Assembly: GCA_003247835.1 (NCBI GenBank)
Contig: QJYB01000099.1
Location: forward strand, 1 to 55,202
DNA: 55,202 nucleotides
Direction of reading: 5' to 3'
Origin: Gammaproteobacteria bacterium
Lineage (GTDB): Bacteria > Pseudomonadota > Gammaproteobacteria > Pseudomonadales > Azotimanducaceae
The stretch's first letter is position 1; every line of letters starts with the position of its first letter. Both the position numbers and the translations under genes were made by a program. The notes beneath the pieces were generated by a model. It was not told the DNA's origin. It did not search any database and saw only the letters and a list, made by a program, of their open reading frames with translations. Below are positions 25,467-33,229 of this stretch, piece by piece.

Positions 25467-28018
25467 GAGATTTCCCTCACCAGACGGAAGCCAGTGTCGG
25501 CTGCCGGCGTACCGTCGTGCGGTCGTTCGGTCGCGGCGATACAGGTGCCGATGGGATCGCCGTACGAGCCGCCCATCGCGACCACGCCGCCGTTTTCCAG
25601 CACCCACTCCTGCACGTTGCCCAGCATGTTGATCAGACCGAAGTCATTGCCCGCACCCGTTGCCGCCGGTACCGGAGAGCGACCCCGCTCAACGCCGTCG
25701 ACCTGCACGCGACAGTTGCGGTTCGGATCCGGCTCACCGCGGGCGGCCCACAGCCATTCGCTGTGCGTCGGCAGGCGGTAGGTATAGCCCGTGGTTTCGC
25801 TGAGCCAGCGGGCGAAAGCCTGCACCGTCGCCAGGGACACGCCGGTCACCGGCAGGCGGTCATCGGTCTGCAGCAGCCTACCGTCGGCGTGCAGCCTCTC
25901 GAGCTCCGTAGGGCTGCAGCCCTCCAGCTCCACGCAGAATCGCTTGAACTGCGCCCAGGAGACTTCCTGTTTGGTCATGGCATAGCGGCCGCTACCATCC
26001 TCCGTCGGTAACACCACGAGCTTCGGACCCTGATCGTCGCCGGTGAGCCGGTCGCTGCAGTAGCCCTGTCGGCCGGCCTGCGCGCCGTTACCGACGAGGT
26101 AGCTGAGACTGCAGGGATCCACCACCACGCCTGCGGTCAGGAGGTCGTCCCCGAATCTAGCGACGATTTCCCGTTCCAGGCGCACGGCGCGATCCGGATC
26201 GAGCTCGGCAAGCTGCATCAGACACGTACCGAAACGTTCGGCGAGCTTGTCGAGCGTCTGCTCTCCGTCCAGCGCGTCCGCCGCGGCCAGGCTCTGAATG
26301 CGATCCGTATCCAGTCGCAGACAGGAGACTGCCAGTGCTTCGTCCAACGCCGCTTCCTGAGCGCGACGCGCTTCGGCGAGCAGCTGTGCCTGCCGCGCCT
26401 TTTCAACACGTGCCTTCGCTGCGTCCACGGCCGCCAGCAGCGCCTCCCGAGTCTCGGCATCGAAAAGCCTCGGCTCCAGCTCTGCGAGCAGCCTCTGTGC
26501 CGTATCGATTTGGTCTGCGCCAAGCGCCTCGCGCACCAGAACCTCGAGCGTATCTGCGACGGCAAGGTCCAGCTCCGCCAGCGATCGGCTGTGCGGAAAG
26601 GCCGCGTGAATGCGTCGGGACTCCCGGCGCAGCGCATCCAGCCAGCCCTGCTCCGGCTTCGGCCGCTCGAGCAGCTGCCAGACCCTCTCGAACGCGCGTT
26701 CTTCCACGGTGCGCGCCGTAGCGCTGAGATCGCCGTAGACAGCACCCCGTTCCAGCAACCCGATGGCCTGATCCAGATCATCGAGGGAGAGTACGCGGGC
26801 ACTGTAGGCATCGCGGATGCGGCCGGCGACGTCGGTGCGTGTCGCGCCGGTCTGATCCAGCTCCTGAAGCGCCGCGAACTCAGTGGCCACACTCTGTTCC
26901 CAGTTCGCATCGAAGGTGGGCGCGTCCAGAAGTGCGGCGAGGCGGGCGCGCTGAGCATCCAGCAGCGTGGTCTGTCGTACCTCCTGCTTCACCTCGGAGA
27001 GCTCGTCCTCACCGATCAGGTAGTTGGCAGTCAGCACCATGACCAGGGTGGCCGCCGCCGCCAGCATGGACCTCGCCGGCCAGGGCGACGGACCAAGCAG
27101 GTACTTCTCCAGCTCGGCGATGTCGGCAGGCCGATCCTGCCGGTTGAACGCCAGGCACCGCTGCACCACGGACCACTGTCGCCGTGATAATCCCTTCGGG
27201 CGCTCGGCTTTGAGACCCTCTTTCGCCGCGTCGTCCGCCGACAGGCGGCCGTAGGGGTGGTGTCCGGTCAGGATCAGGTAGATGACGATGCCCAAGGAGT
27301 AGAGGTCGTCCCGGGGCTCCGGATTGTCCCCTGCGAGCATCTCCCGGCTGGCATAGGCCGGCGTGAGCGCCGCCAGGCGGGTAGGATCGAACAGAGTGTC
27401 CTCGCCGTTGACGTCCGTGAGCTGCACGGCTCGGGCGATGCCGAAATCCAGGATCTTCGGCGTGTTGGTCGGCGACACGAAGACATTGCCCGGCTTGAAG
27501 TCCGCATGGACGATGCCGGCTTCGTGGGCGTGCTTGAGACCCGCGCAGATGCCGCGGATCACCGACCATCCCATGGTCTCGGGCAGACCGTTCGGGTAGG
27601 CCCGGAGCAGCTCGGCCAGCTCCTGGCCCTCAAGCAGCTCCATGGTCATGAAGGGAACGTCGCCATCCTTATCGAAGTCGTAGATCGTGACGATGTTCGG
27701 ATGAGCCAGAGACTGTGATTTGGCCGCTTCCCGCTGCAGGGCGATGAACGCCTCAGGATGCTCCCGGAAGTCGTTGTTCAGCACCTTGATGGCAAGGAAC
27801 GGCTGCCGATCCCGGGCCTCCACCTTGCGCAGATCCTTCGCCCGGAACACGGTACCCATGCCACCGCTGCCGAGCTTCTCCTCGAGCACGAACCGGGATT
27901 TGAGCACCCGTGGCGCATCGGCCTCACCCGAGCGAATCTTGGGACTGCCGGAGTTGCTCCGTGAAATGCTGCTGTCCGTTCTGAGAACGGTGGCGTCGTC
28001 TGAGCTTCTGTCCGTCAT
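25463..28018 (-). CDS. Membrane Ser/Thr protein kinase with C-terminal FGE/SUMF domain
   Basis: An 851-residue Hanks-type kinase. The cytoplasmic kinase domain (about 41-310) has the glycine loop GSGGMG (50-55), AIK Lys78, catalytic loop HADFKPGN (Asp173, Asn178; the usual HRD Arg is Ala) and DFG (191-193). A single membrane span (318-336) leads to an Ala/Glu/Arg-rich helical region (about 345-620) and an FGE-sulfatase/SUMF1-like domain (about 640-851; TKQEVSWAQFKRFC, VTGVSLATVQAFARWLSE, YRLPTHSEWLWAARG, NMLGNVQEWV, FRLVRE). The predicted topology puts the SUMF-like part outside. It is translationally coupled to the PP2C gene before it and the translocator after it. Confidence 0.92.
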   Translation of the reverse strand: MTDRSSDDATVLRTDSSISRSNSGSPKIRSGEADAPRVLKSRFVLEEKLGSGGMGTVFRAKDLRKVEARDRQPFLAIKVLNNDFREHPEAFIALQREAAKSQSLAHPNIVTIYDFDKDGDVPFMTMELLEGQELAELLRAYPNGLPETMGWSVIRGICAGLKHAHEAGIVHADFKPGNVFVSPTNTPKILDFGIARAVQLTDVNGEDTLFDPTRLAALTPAYASREMLAGDNPEPRDDLYSLGIVIYLILTGHHPYGRLSADDAAKEGLKAERPKGLSRRQWSVVQRCLAFNRQDRPADIAELEKYLLGPSPWPARSMLAAAATLVMVLTANYLIGEDELSEVKQEVRQTTLLDAQRARLAALLDAPTFDANWEQSVATEFAALQELDQTGATRTDVAGRIRDAYSARVLSLDDLDQAIGLLERGAVYGDLSATARTVEERAFERVWQLLERPKPEQGWLDALRRESRRIHAAFPHSRSLAELDLAVADTLEVLVREALGADQIDTAQRLLAELEPRLFDAETREALLAAVDAAKARVEKARQAQLLAEARRAQEAALDEALAVSCLRLDTDRIQSLAAADALDGEQTLDKLAERFGTCLMQLAELDPDRAVRLEREIVARFGDDLLTAGVVVDPCSLSYLVGNGAQAGRQGYCSDRLTGDDQGPKLVVLPTEDGSGRYAMTKQEVSWAQFKRFCVELEGCSPTELERLHADGRLLQTDDRLPVTGVSLATVQAFARWLSETTGYTYRLPTHSEWLWAARGEPDPNRNCRVQVDGVERGRSPVPAATGAGNDFGLINMLGNVQEWVLENGGVVAMGGSYGDPIGTCIAATERPHDGTPAADTGFRLVREIS

Positions 28019-28737
28019 GGCTCGCTCGGCCTCGCCACCACCAGGGAGACGTTGTCGCGCGCCACGCCGGCCAGAGCGCGTTGCAGCAACCTGTTGGCAA
28101 CGTCCTCCACGGCTTCGCCCGCCAGACCTTCCCGCAGTCCTGCCTCGTCGATCTCCCGGTACAGACCGTCACTGCAGAGCAGCAGCGTGTCACCACTCGC
28201 CACGTCGAAGACCGCAACGTCCAGATTGAGGCTCGCCTGCCCGCCTACCGCCCGGGTAATGATGTTGGTGTCGGCGGCCAGCGCTTCCGCCTCGCTCACC
28301 ATCCCTGAATCGAGCAGATCCGACACGGGATTGTGATCACGGGTCACCTGCTCCAGCCGGCCACGACGCAGCCGGTAGAGGCGCGAATCTCCCGCCCAGA
28401 GCACCACGCCCACCTCGCCCTGAGTGAGCAGCGTGACCACCGTGGAACCCACGGTGCCCCCCTGACACTGGGTTCGCGCGTGCAGCCGCAGCTCGTCGTT
28501 CACCGACAGCAGCGCGTCTTCGACACGATCCACGTCGCCAGAGAGCTGTCCCTCGAGTCGCAGCCGGCCCAGGGCGTCGGTGATCGCCTGGCTGGCCACG
28601 TCGCCCGCGTGGTGACCGCCCATACCGTCCGCCACTGCCCAGAGTGACACTTCCGGCCGGCAGAGCACCGAGTCCTCGTTGGTCTTTCGTCGGTTGCCGC
28701 GATGGCTCTGTGCGGCGGATTGCCAGGAGAGAGACAT
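28015..28737 (-). CDS. PP2C-family Ser/Thr protein phosphatase
   Basis: A 240-residue PPM/PP2C phosphatase, the expected antagonist of the adjacent kinase. Metal-binding motifs are complete: SHRGNRRKTNEDS, WAVADGMGGHHAGDVAS, LWAGDSRLYRLR, TRAVGG and LLLCSDGLYREI with ARDNVSLVVA at the end. ATG at 28737 is chosen (family start MSLSWQSAAQSH); the frame runs further into the FHA gene from a GTG. Its stop overlaps the kinase start by four bases (ATGA). PppA-PpkA-Fha sets of this kind control type VI secretion in Pseudomonas, though no T6SS gene is in view. Confidence 0.95.
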   Translation of the reverse strand: MSLSWQSAAQSHRGNRRKTNEDSVLCRPEVSLWAVADGMGGHHAGDVASQAITDALGRLRLEGQLSGDVDRVEDALLSVNDELRLHARTQCQGGTVGSTVVTLLTQGEVGVVLWAGDSRLYRLRRGRLEQVTRDHNPVSDLLDSGMVSEAEALAADTNIITRAVGGQASLNLDVAVFDVASGDTLLLCSDGLYREIDEAGLREGLAGEAVEDVANRLLQRALAGVARDNVSLVVARPSEP

Positions 28738-28741
28738 GGAT

Positions 28742-29071
28742 CTACGTGTGCCTGAACCGTATGGCGGATTCCGGCGAGAGCGGTTCACCCAGAGCGATCC
28801 AGCCGTCGCCCCAGAGTCTGAGCTCGCCGCGGCGTAGAAAGGTCACTTTTTCGTCTTCCGTCTGGACGTACGTGCCGTTCGTGCTGTGATCCACGAGGAC
28901 GAAGTACTGCTTGCGATGTTCGATGTAAGCATGGGCTCTGGAGGCACTCCGGCACGCCACGGTCAGATCGGCGTCCGCATCGGTGCCGAGCTCCACGCGT
29001 CGCGACTCGTCGAGCGTCACGTGACGATCGTGCCAGTCCAGTACCAGCTGAGATGCCTCGCGCGCGTCCAT
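28742..29071 (-). CDS. FHA domain protein
   Basis: A 109-residue protein formed by a single forkhead-associated domain, which binds phosphothreonine. The core shows VELGTDADADLTV, SASRAHAYIEHR (the Ser-x-x-x-His phosphopeptide site) and VDHSTNGTYVQTEDE. It ends four bases before the chosen start of the phosphatase. With the kinase and phosphatase it makes a complete writer, eraser and reader set; it is the natural candidate reader of the kinase's targets. Confidence 0.93.
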   Translation of the reverse strand: MDAREASQLVLDWHDRHVTLDESRRVELGTDADADLTVACRSASRAHAYIEHRKQYFVLVDHSTNGTYVQTEDEKVTFLRRGELRLWGDGWIALGEPLSPESAIRFRHT

Positions 29072-29184
29072 GTCGCAGCATGCCTCGAGTCAGAAATCGG
29101 GTAACGACAGCATAGGCGACGCCCATCCGCCGGGATGGGACGTCCATCACACTTGGGGGGTGGCTGCCGGCGCCGTGCGGCGAA

Positions 29185-30039
29185 TCAGTGCATGAAATTG
29201 AACATCCGGCGGCGGTATGCGGTGGCGAGCTCGGAGCCTTTGCCGAGCAGCGAGAAGATGCGGATCATGGTCAGCCTGCCCAGATCGTCACGGAAGGTGC
29301 GGTCCTGTCGGAGAATGGCCATGGCCTGCTCGAGAGCACCCTCGTACTGCCGGGCGTGCGCGAGCACCACAGCGAGCTGATAACGCGCCTCCAGATCGTC
29401 CGGTTCCGCGTCTACCCGCGCGGCAAGCCTGTCCGCATCCTCCATCCCCGCGGCTTCCTCGGCGATCGTGAGACGGGTCGCCGGACGGTCCCGCCCGTCC
29501 GTGTCCTCCGGAATACCGGCCAGTACGGTGCGGGCGTCGTCGAGCTGGTCGCGGATCACCAGCACGTCCGCGAGCTCCACCCGGAACGCATGGTTGGTGG
29601 GTTCTTCGCTGATGGCCTGCTGCAGCATGGTCAGCGCCGTGTCGTAGTCGCCACGCTCGAGGAGCACGTCGAGCTGCTCGCGCAGCATGTCGGCAGGCGA
29701 CTGGGTGAGCTGGTCGAGCAGGTCTCGCAGCACCGCCTCCGGCTGGGGGCCGTCGATCTGGTCGACGAGCTGACCGTCGCGCACCACGCGGATGCTCGGC
29801 AGCCCCTGAATTCTCAGGTGCTGCGCCAGGGTCTGATCCCGCGCCACGTCGACCAGACCGATCACCACCTTGCCCTGAAACTGGCCCGCGAGGCGGACCA
29901 GGATGTCCCGGGTCTGGGCGGACGGTCCGACCTGCGCAGCCCAGAACAGAAGCAGCACGGGTAGCTGCTTCGATCGATCGATGACGTCCGCCTGAAAGGT
30001 CTGGGGGCTGACTTCGAAAACGCTGTTGGCTTCGTTCAT
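29185..30039 (-). CDS. cnoX: CnoX-like thioredoxin-fold/TPR co-chaperone lacking cysteines
   Basis: A 284-residue protein, the same length as E. coli CnoX (YbbN): a thioredoxin-like domain (about 8-110) joined to a TPR-like C-terminal domain (about 115-284). The redox motif is replaced by WAAQVGPS (residues 33-40), and the whole protein contains no cysteine. CnoX acts as a holdase that passes substrates to GroEL and DnaK; some homologues hold clients by mixed disulfides, which this one cannot do. ATG at 30039 (MNEANSVFEV) matches the family start. It is upstream of the FHA gene on the same strand, with 113 bases between. Confidence 0.85.
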   Translation of the reverse strand: MNEANSVFEVSPQTFQADVIDRSKQLPVLLLFWAAQVGPSAQTRDILVRLAGQFQGKVVIGLVDVARDQTLAQHLRIQGLPSIRVVRDGQLVDQIDGPQPEAVLRDLLDQLTQSPADMLREQLDVLLERGDYDTALTMLQQAISEEPTNHAFRVELADVLVIRDQLDDARTVLAGIPEDTDGRDRPATRLTIAEEAAGMEDADRLAARVDAEPDDLEARYQLAVVLAHARQYEGALEQAMAILRQDRTFRDDLGRLTMIRIFSLLGKGSELATAYRRRMFNFMH

Positions 30040-30085
30040 GACTGCGGCACGGTTCCGTTCGAAGCCGGGCATTCTAACGAGCCAT

Positions 30086-30113
30086 CCCGCGGGCGACCAA
30101 TCGGTCTCGCGGG
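30086..30113 (-). terminator. Hairpin after the aminotransferase gene
   Basis: CCCGCG (30086-30091) pairs with CGCGGG (30108-30113), and inside it GACC and GGTC pair around the loop AATC. It begins ten bases past the aminotransferase stop. There is no U-tract in the minus-strand transcript, so it may be a rho-type or processing hairpin. Confidence 0.4.
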
Positions 30114-30122
30114 TCGGAGCCG

Positions 30123-31295
30123 CTAGAGGCCGAAACTCCGGCGTACCCGCTCCCCGATGCCCTGCAGCCGGGTCACCGGCTCGTTGCTGAACACGAAGCG
30201 CACACAGTCCGCACCGTGCACAACGCCCCAGTTGTCCATCGGTGTCGCCGCGATCCGACCCACCTCGAACAGCCGTCGCGACGCTTCTGCTCCGGTCATG
30301 CCGAGCGCGGCGGCATCGAACAGCAGGGACCAGCCGCCCGCCGGAGACCGTACCGGCAGGCCTTCGAGTTCGCGAAGGATCATGTCACGTCGGGATTCCC
30401 AGGTAGCCACGGCCGCCCGCAGATCGTCATCTGCCGCAGTCAGCGCCGCCGCGGCAGCGGCCTGGGCGATCCCCACGGGCACCACCACGTCCGAGATGCT
30501 GACCAGACCGATCTCCCGCATCACCGCCGCCGGGCCGACGACCCAGCCCACCCGCCAGCCGATCATCCGGTACTCCTTCGAGACGCTGCCGACGGTGATG
30601 GTGCGGTGACGCATGCCGGGCAGCGACGCCGGATGATGGTAAGGGTGGCCATCGTAGAGAATCCGTTCCATGGCCGCGTTGTAGACGAGCCAGAGATCAT
30701 GCGTTTCGCAGAGACGAGCCACAGCCTGCCAGTCCGTAGTCCCGAGCAGACCACCGCTCGGCATGGACGGGCTCATCAGAAAGAACGCCCGGGTTCTCGT
30801 CGTCACGGCGGCGGCCAGCTGGTCGGGTTCGAGCCGCCACTGCGCGCCGTCCCAGTGAAATGGCACCTGAACCGGCACACCGCCCGCGATCCGGATCCGG
30901 TTCAGCATGCCCACGTAGGTGGGATCGGTGACGATCACCTCGTCACCCGGGTTCAGCAGCGCGTTCAGCGTCACCATGCAGCCGTTCAACCCACCCGCGG
31001 TGACGATGCACTCCTGCTCGGTGTGATATATCTGACCGGACAGGCGCTCGAGGTGGCGGACCACCGCCTCACGCAGCCGACGTTGACCGAGAAACGGCAG
31101 GTAGCTGTTGGCGTCATCGTCGTCGATGCTCCTCCGGGTCGCTGCCAGCGCCGCCTCCGGTGGGCGCAGATCGGTATCCAGGTTTTCCAGGCGCAGGATT
31201 TCCGGGTCCGCGGCGGCGTCCGCCAGCGCGCCCATGGTATCCACCCCGATGGGCGGAACGTCGTCGAGCCGACGCACCCGCCGGACATCGCTCAT
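30123..31295 (-). CDS. Fold-type I aminotransferase-like PLP protein with altered active-site motifs
   Basis: A 390-residue class I/II aminotransferase homologue. The PLP lysine motif VGSVSKEYRMIGWRVGWV is present, and the carboxylate-binding Arg region FVFSNEPVTRL is near the C-terminus. However NPxNPTG is replaced by SPSMPSGG and the DExY motif, whose Asp contacts the PLP ring nitrogen, reads YNAAMERILYDG. Such changes may mean a decarboxylase-, lyase- or racemase-like activity rather than ordinary transamination. The ATG overlaps the stop of the glycosyltransferase-like gene by four bases (ATGA), so the two are coupled. Confidence 0.85.
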   Translation of the reverse strand: MSDVRRVRRLDDVPPIGVDTMGALADAAADPEILRLENLDTDLRPPEAALAATRRSIDDDDANSYLPFLGQRRLREAVVRHLERLSGQIYHTEQECIVTAGGLNGCMVTLNALLNPGDEVIVTDPTYVGMLNRIRIAGGVPVQVPFHWDGAQWRLEPDQLAAAVTTRTRAFFLMSPSMPSGGLLGTTDWQAVARLCETHDLWLVYNAAMERILYDGHPYHHPASLPGMRHRTITVGSVSKEYRMIGWRVGWVVGPAAVMREIGLVSISDVVVPVGIAQAAAAAALTAADDDLRAAVATWESRRDMILRELEGLPVRSPAGGWSLLFDAAALGMTGAEASRRLFEVGRIAATPMDNWGVVHGADCVRFVFSNEPVTRLQGIGERVRRSFGL

Positions 31296-32089
31296 CCGGC
31301 TGACACGCCTGCACGGCGGTTGTGGTGCGAGGCTGCAGCGAGCAGGCCCGGATCGGCCACAAGCAGCGCCACCAGCCGGCTCATCTGGCCGTCGTCCAGA
31401 TAACCGTTACGCACCGACGATCCGCACAGATTCACCGCCAGCACATCTGCCGGGCACGCACCCAGAAACCGCTCCAGCGCGCGTCCGCCGCCGGCGAGCA
31501 GATCCATGATCACCGGCGGGCTCAGCACGCCGGCGGATTCGATGACGTCGAAACCGATGGCGTTGTGCAGCAGCGTGAGCAGCTTCGGTCCGACGAGCTG
31601 CGGCACCATGGCCTCCCCTGCGCGATCGTAGCGGTCCAGGATCCGCACGGCGGCGAACCGGTAGAAGGGCAGCACGGGATCCGCGCGTCGGAATGCCATG
31701 ACGGCGTTGTGGATTCTGCGGTAGAGCCTGAGTCCGCCGTTGGCTTCCCGCTGCACCCAGACCTCCCGCCCGAACTGCGCCCCGGCGCCGGTCAGTCGGA
31801 AACGCCGCGGATCCAGCACCAGCACGTCCGCATCGATCCAGACCACGGGATCGAAGCCCTCGTCGAGCGCAGCCTGCAGGACTAGAAGCCGGCCCAGGTC
31901 CGTGGCGACGACGCGCTGATTCCGCGTCTTTTCGAGCAGCGGCGCTGGAATGCCGTCGAAGAGGTCGTCCCCCAGCCACCTGTATTCGTAGCCGCAGGTT
32001 GCGGCAAACCGGCGCACGGACGCGGTGCACGGCTCGAACCAGGCCGCCGGCAGCGGCTCGGTGTGGGACTGGACGACGAGGCCGGCCAT
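31292..32089 (-). CDS. Glycosyltransferase-like protein with DxD motif
   Basis: A 265-residue protein with the shape of a GT-A fold enzyme: SHTEPLPAAWFEPCTASVRRF at the start, RVVATDLGRLLVLQAAL, then WIDADVLVLDP, a DxD metal- and nucleotide-sugar-binding motif, and NAVMAFRRADPVLPFY. No signal peptide or membrane span is visible, so it is probably cytosolic. The family resembles eukaryotic-type and capsule GTs only loosely, and neither donor nor acceptor can be named. It sits 12 bases after the hydrolase gene and overlaps the aminotransferase gene. Confidence 0.65.
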   Translation of the reverse strand: MAGLVVQSHTEPLPAAWFEPCTASVRRFAATCGYEYRWLGDDLFDGIPAPLLEKTRNQRVVATDLGRLLVLQAALDEGFDPVVWIDADVLVLDPRRFRLTGAGAQFGREVWVQREANGGLRLYRRIHNAVMAFRRADPVLPFYRFAAVRILDRYDRAGEAMVPQLVGPKLLTLLHNAIGFDVIESAGVLSPPVIMDLLAGGGRALERFLGACPADVLAVNLCGSSVRNGYLDDGQMSRLVALLVADPGLLAAASHHNRRAGVSAG

Positions 32090-32101
32090 CGCTTGCGCCC
32101 C

Positions 32102-32881
32102 TCAGCCGTTGCCGCGCAGGAGGAAGTCCGCGAGCAGTGCATTGAACGCCTCCGGCTGCTCGAAGTAAGGCGAGTGGCCTGCGTCCGCCACGATCTCCAG
32201 ACGAGCATCGACAAACCAGGGGACGTACCCGGCGAGCTGGGTGCTGGGAAACAGCGGGTCCTCCGCGCCGGAGATGAACAGCACGGGCTTCTCCACATTG
32301 GCCACGTCTTCGCGGCCGACGGCATAGGCCGGATCCGTCAGCGTGCGCAGATTTGTCATGCTGAAGGCGGTGTTGAAGGCATTGATGGTCTGATAGAGCT
32401 GCATGCGCGCCGGTCTCGCGGCGGTGGCCCGGGACATGGTCGCCATGACGCCGCCCGTGCCGCGATCGTCGCTCCGGGTCAGGTTACGGGCAGACTCCGT
32501 GGGCGTCGGGTTCGGCAGGCCGCCGGGTGTGCAGCTCATGGTCAGCGAGCACACCCGGTCCGGACAGTCCAGGGTCAGTCGCAGGCAGGTCCAGCCGCCC
32601 ATGGACTGGCCGACGAGATGAGCCTGCTCTACGTCCAGCGCATCCAGAATGGCCAGCGCGTCGTCCCGGAACTGCACGGGGTTGATCGAGGCGGGATCCG
32701 CCGGGGATCGGGCAAAGGTTCTGTGATCGAACGTGATGCACCGGTACCGATCGGAGAACGCCGCAACCTGCTCGAACCAGATTCCGGCGTTGCCACCCGC
32801 CCCGTGGGCGAACAGGATGGCCTCGCCGGTACCCTGGTCCTCGTAGTAGATCTCGACACCCGCGCTCGTCACGTAAGGCAT
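32102..32881 (-). CDS. Alpha/beta hydrolase
   Basis: A 259-residue alpha/beta-hydrolase fold protein. Seen: oxyanion HGAGG, nucleophile elbow VGQSMGGW (Ser), acid region ISGAEDPLFP and catalytic His in DAGHSPYFEQPEAFN. The family includes esterases, haloperoxidase-like and ring-cleavage hydrolases; the substrate is unknown. ATG at 32881 (MPYVTSAGVEIYYED) is chosen because AGGAGG lies four bases upstream; the frame extends to 32926. It is the first gene of a three-gene operon with the GT-like and aminotransferase-like genes, and is divergent from the small lipoprotein. Confidence 0.9.
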   Translation of the reverse strand: MPYVTSAGVEIYYEDQGTGEAILFAHGAGGNAGIWFEQVAAFSDRYRCITFDHRTFARSPADPASINPVQFRDDALAILDALDVEQAHLVGQSMGGWTCLRLTLDCPDRVCSLTMSCTPGGLPNPTPTESARNLTRSDDRGTGGVMATMSRATAARPARMQLYQTINAFNTAFSMTNLRTLTDPAYAVGREDVANVEKPVLFISGAEDPLFPSTQLAGYVPWFVDARLEIVADAGHSPYFEQPEAFNALLADFLLRGNG

Positions 32882-32946
32882 CGTGCCTCCTTTCCCCTCG
32901 ACGTTGCGTCCCGCATTATGGACCAAGCAACGAGGGAACGAACCAC

Positions 32947-33210
32947 ATGATGGCTCCAGCCCGTCTTTTCGCCCTGCTCTGCTGCGCGCTGCTGCTCAGC
33001 GCCTGCAGTAACGGAACGCCTGCGACCGAACCTGGGAGCGCGCCGCCGAACCTGTGCACGGATCCGCGGCCGGAAATCTGCACTCAGCAGTACGTGGGCG
33101 TCTGTGCCAGCCTCGCCGACGGCAGCACCCGGACCACCGCCACGGGCTGCACTGCCTGTGCCGATCCCGAGGTGGTGGGTTGGCGGCCCGGCGAGTGCGA
33201 CACGCAGTGA
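32947..33210 (+). CDS. Small Kazal-like lipoprotein
   Basis: An 87-residue lipoprotein with lipobox LLSAC followed by a compact cysteine-rich module: CTDPRPEICTQQYVGVC, then TGCTACADPEVVGW and GEC. The C-x(n)-C-x7-C spacing with the conserved Tyr resembles Kazal-type inhibitor domains that occur in bacterial lipoproteins; six cysteines after the lipidated one would form three disulfides. A role as a protease inhibitor at the cell surface is inference from the fold resemblance. It ends 19 bases before the convergent SulP gene. Confidence 0.75.
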   Translation: MMAPARLFALLCCALLLSACSNGTPATEPGSAPPNLCTDPRPEICTQQYVGVCASLADGSTRTTATGCTACADPEVVGWRPGECDTQ

Positions 33211-33229
33211 GGCAAGCGGTGTAAGGCTG

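Noticed and set aside
24441-25781. Plus-strand open frame of 446 codons opposite the translocator and kinase
   Set aside because: No family features; the minus strand has POTRA and kinase-linked motifs.
25463-29071. Kinase, phosphatase and FHA genes considered as part of a type VI secretion cluster
   Set aside because: No tss genes (TssB/C, ClpV, Hcp, VgrG) anywhere in the window; they adjoin a TpsB-like gene instead.
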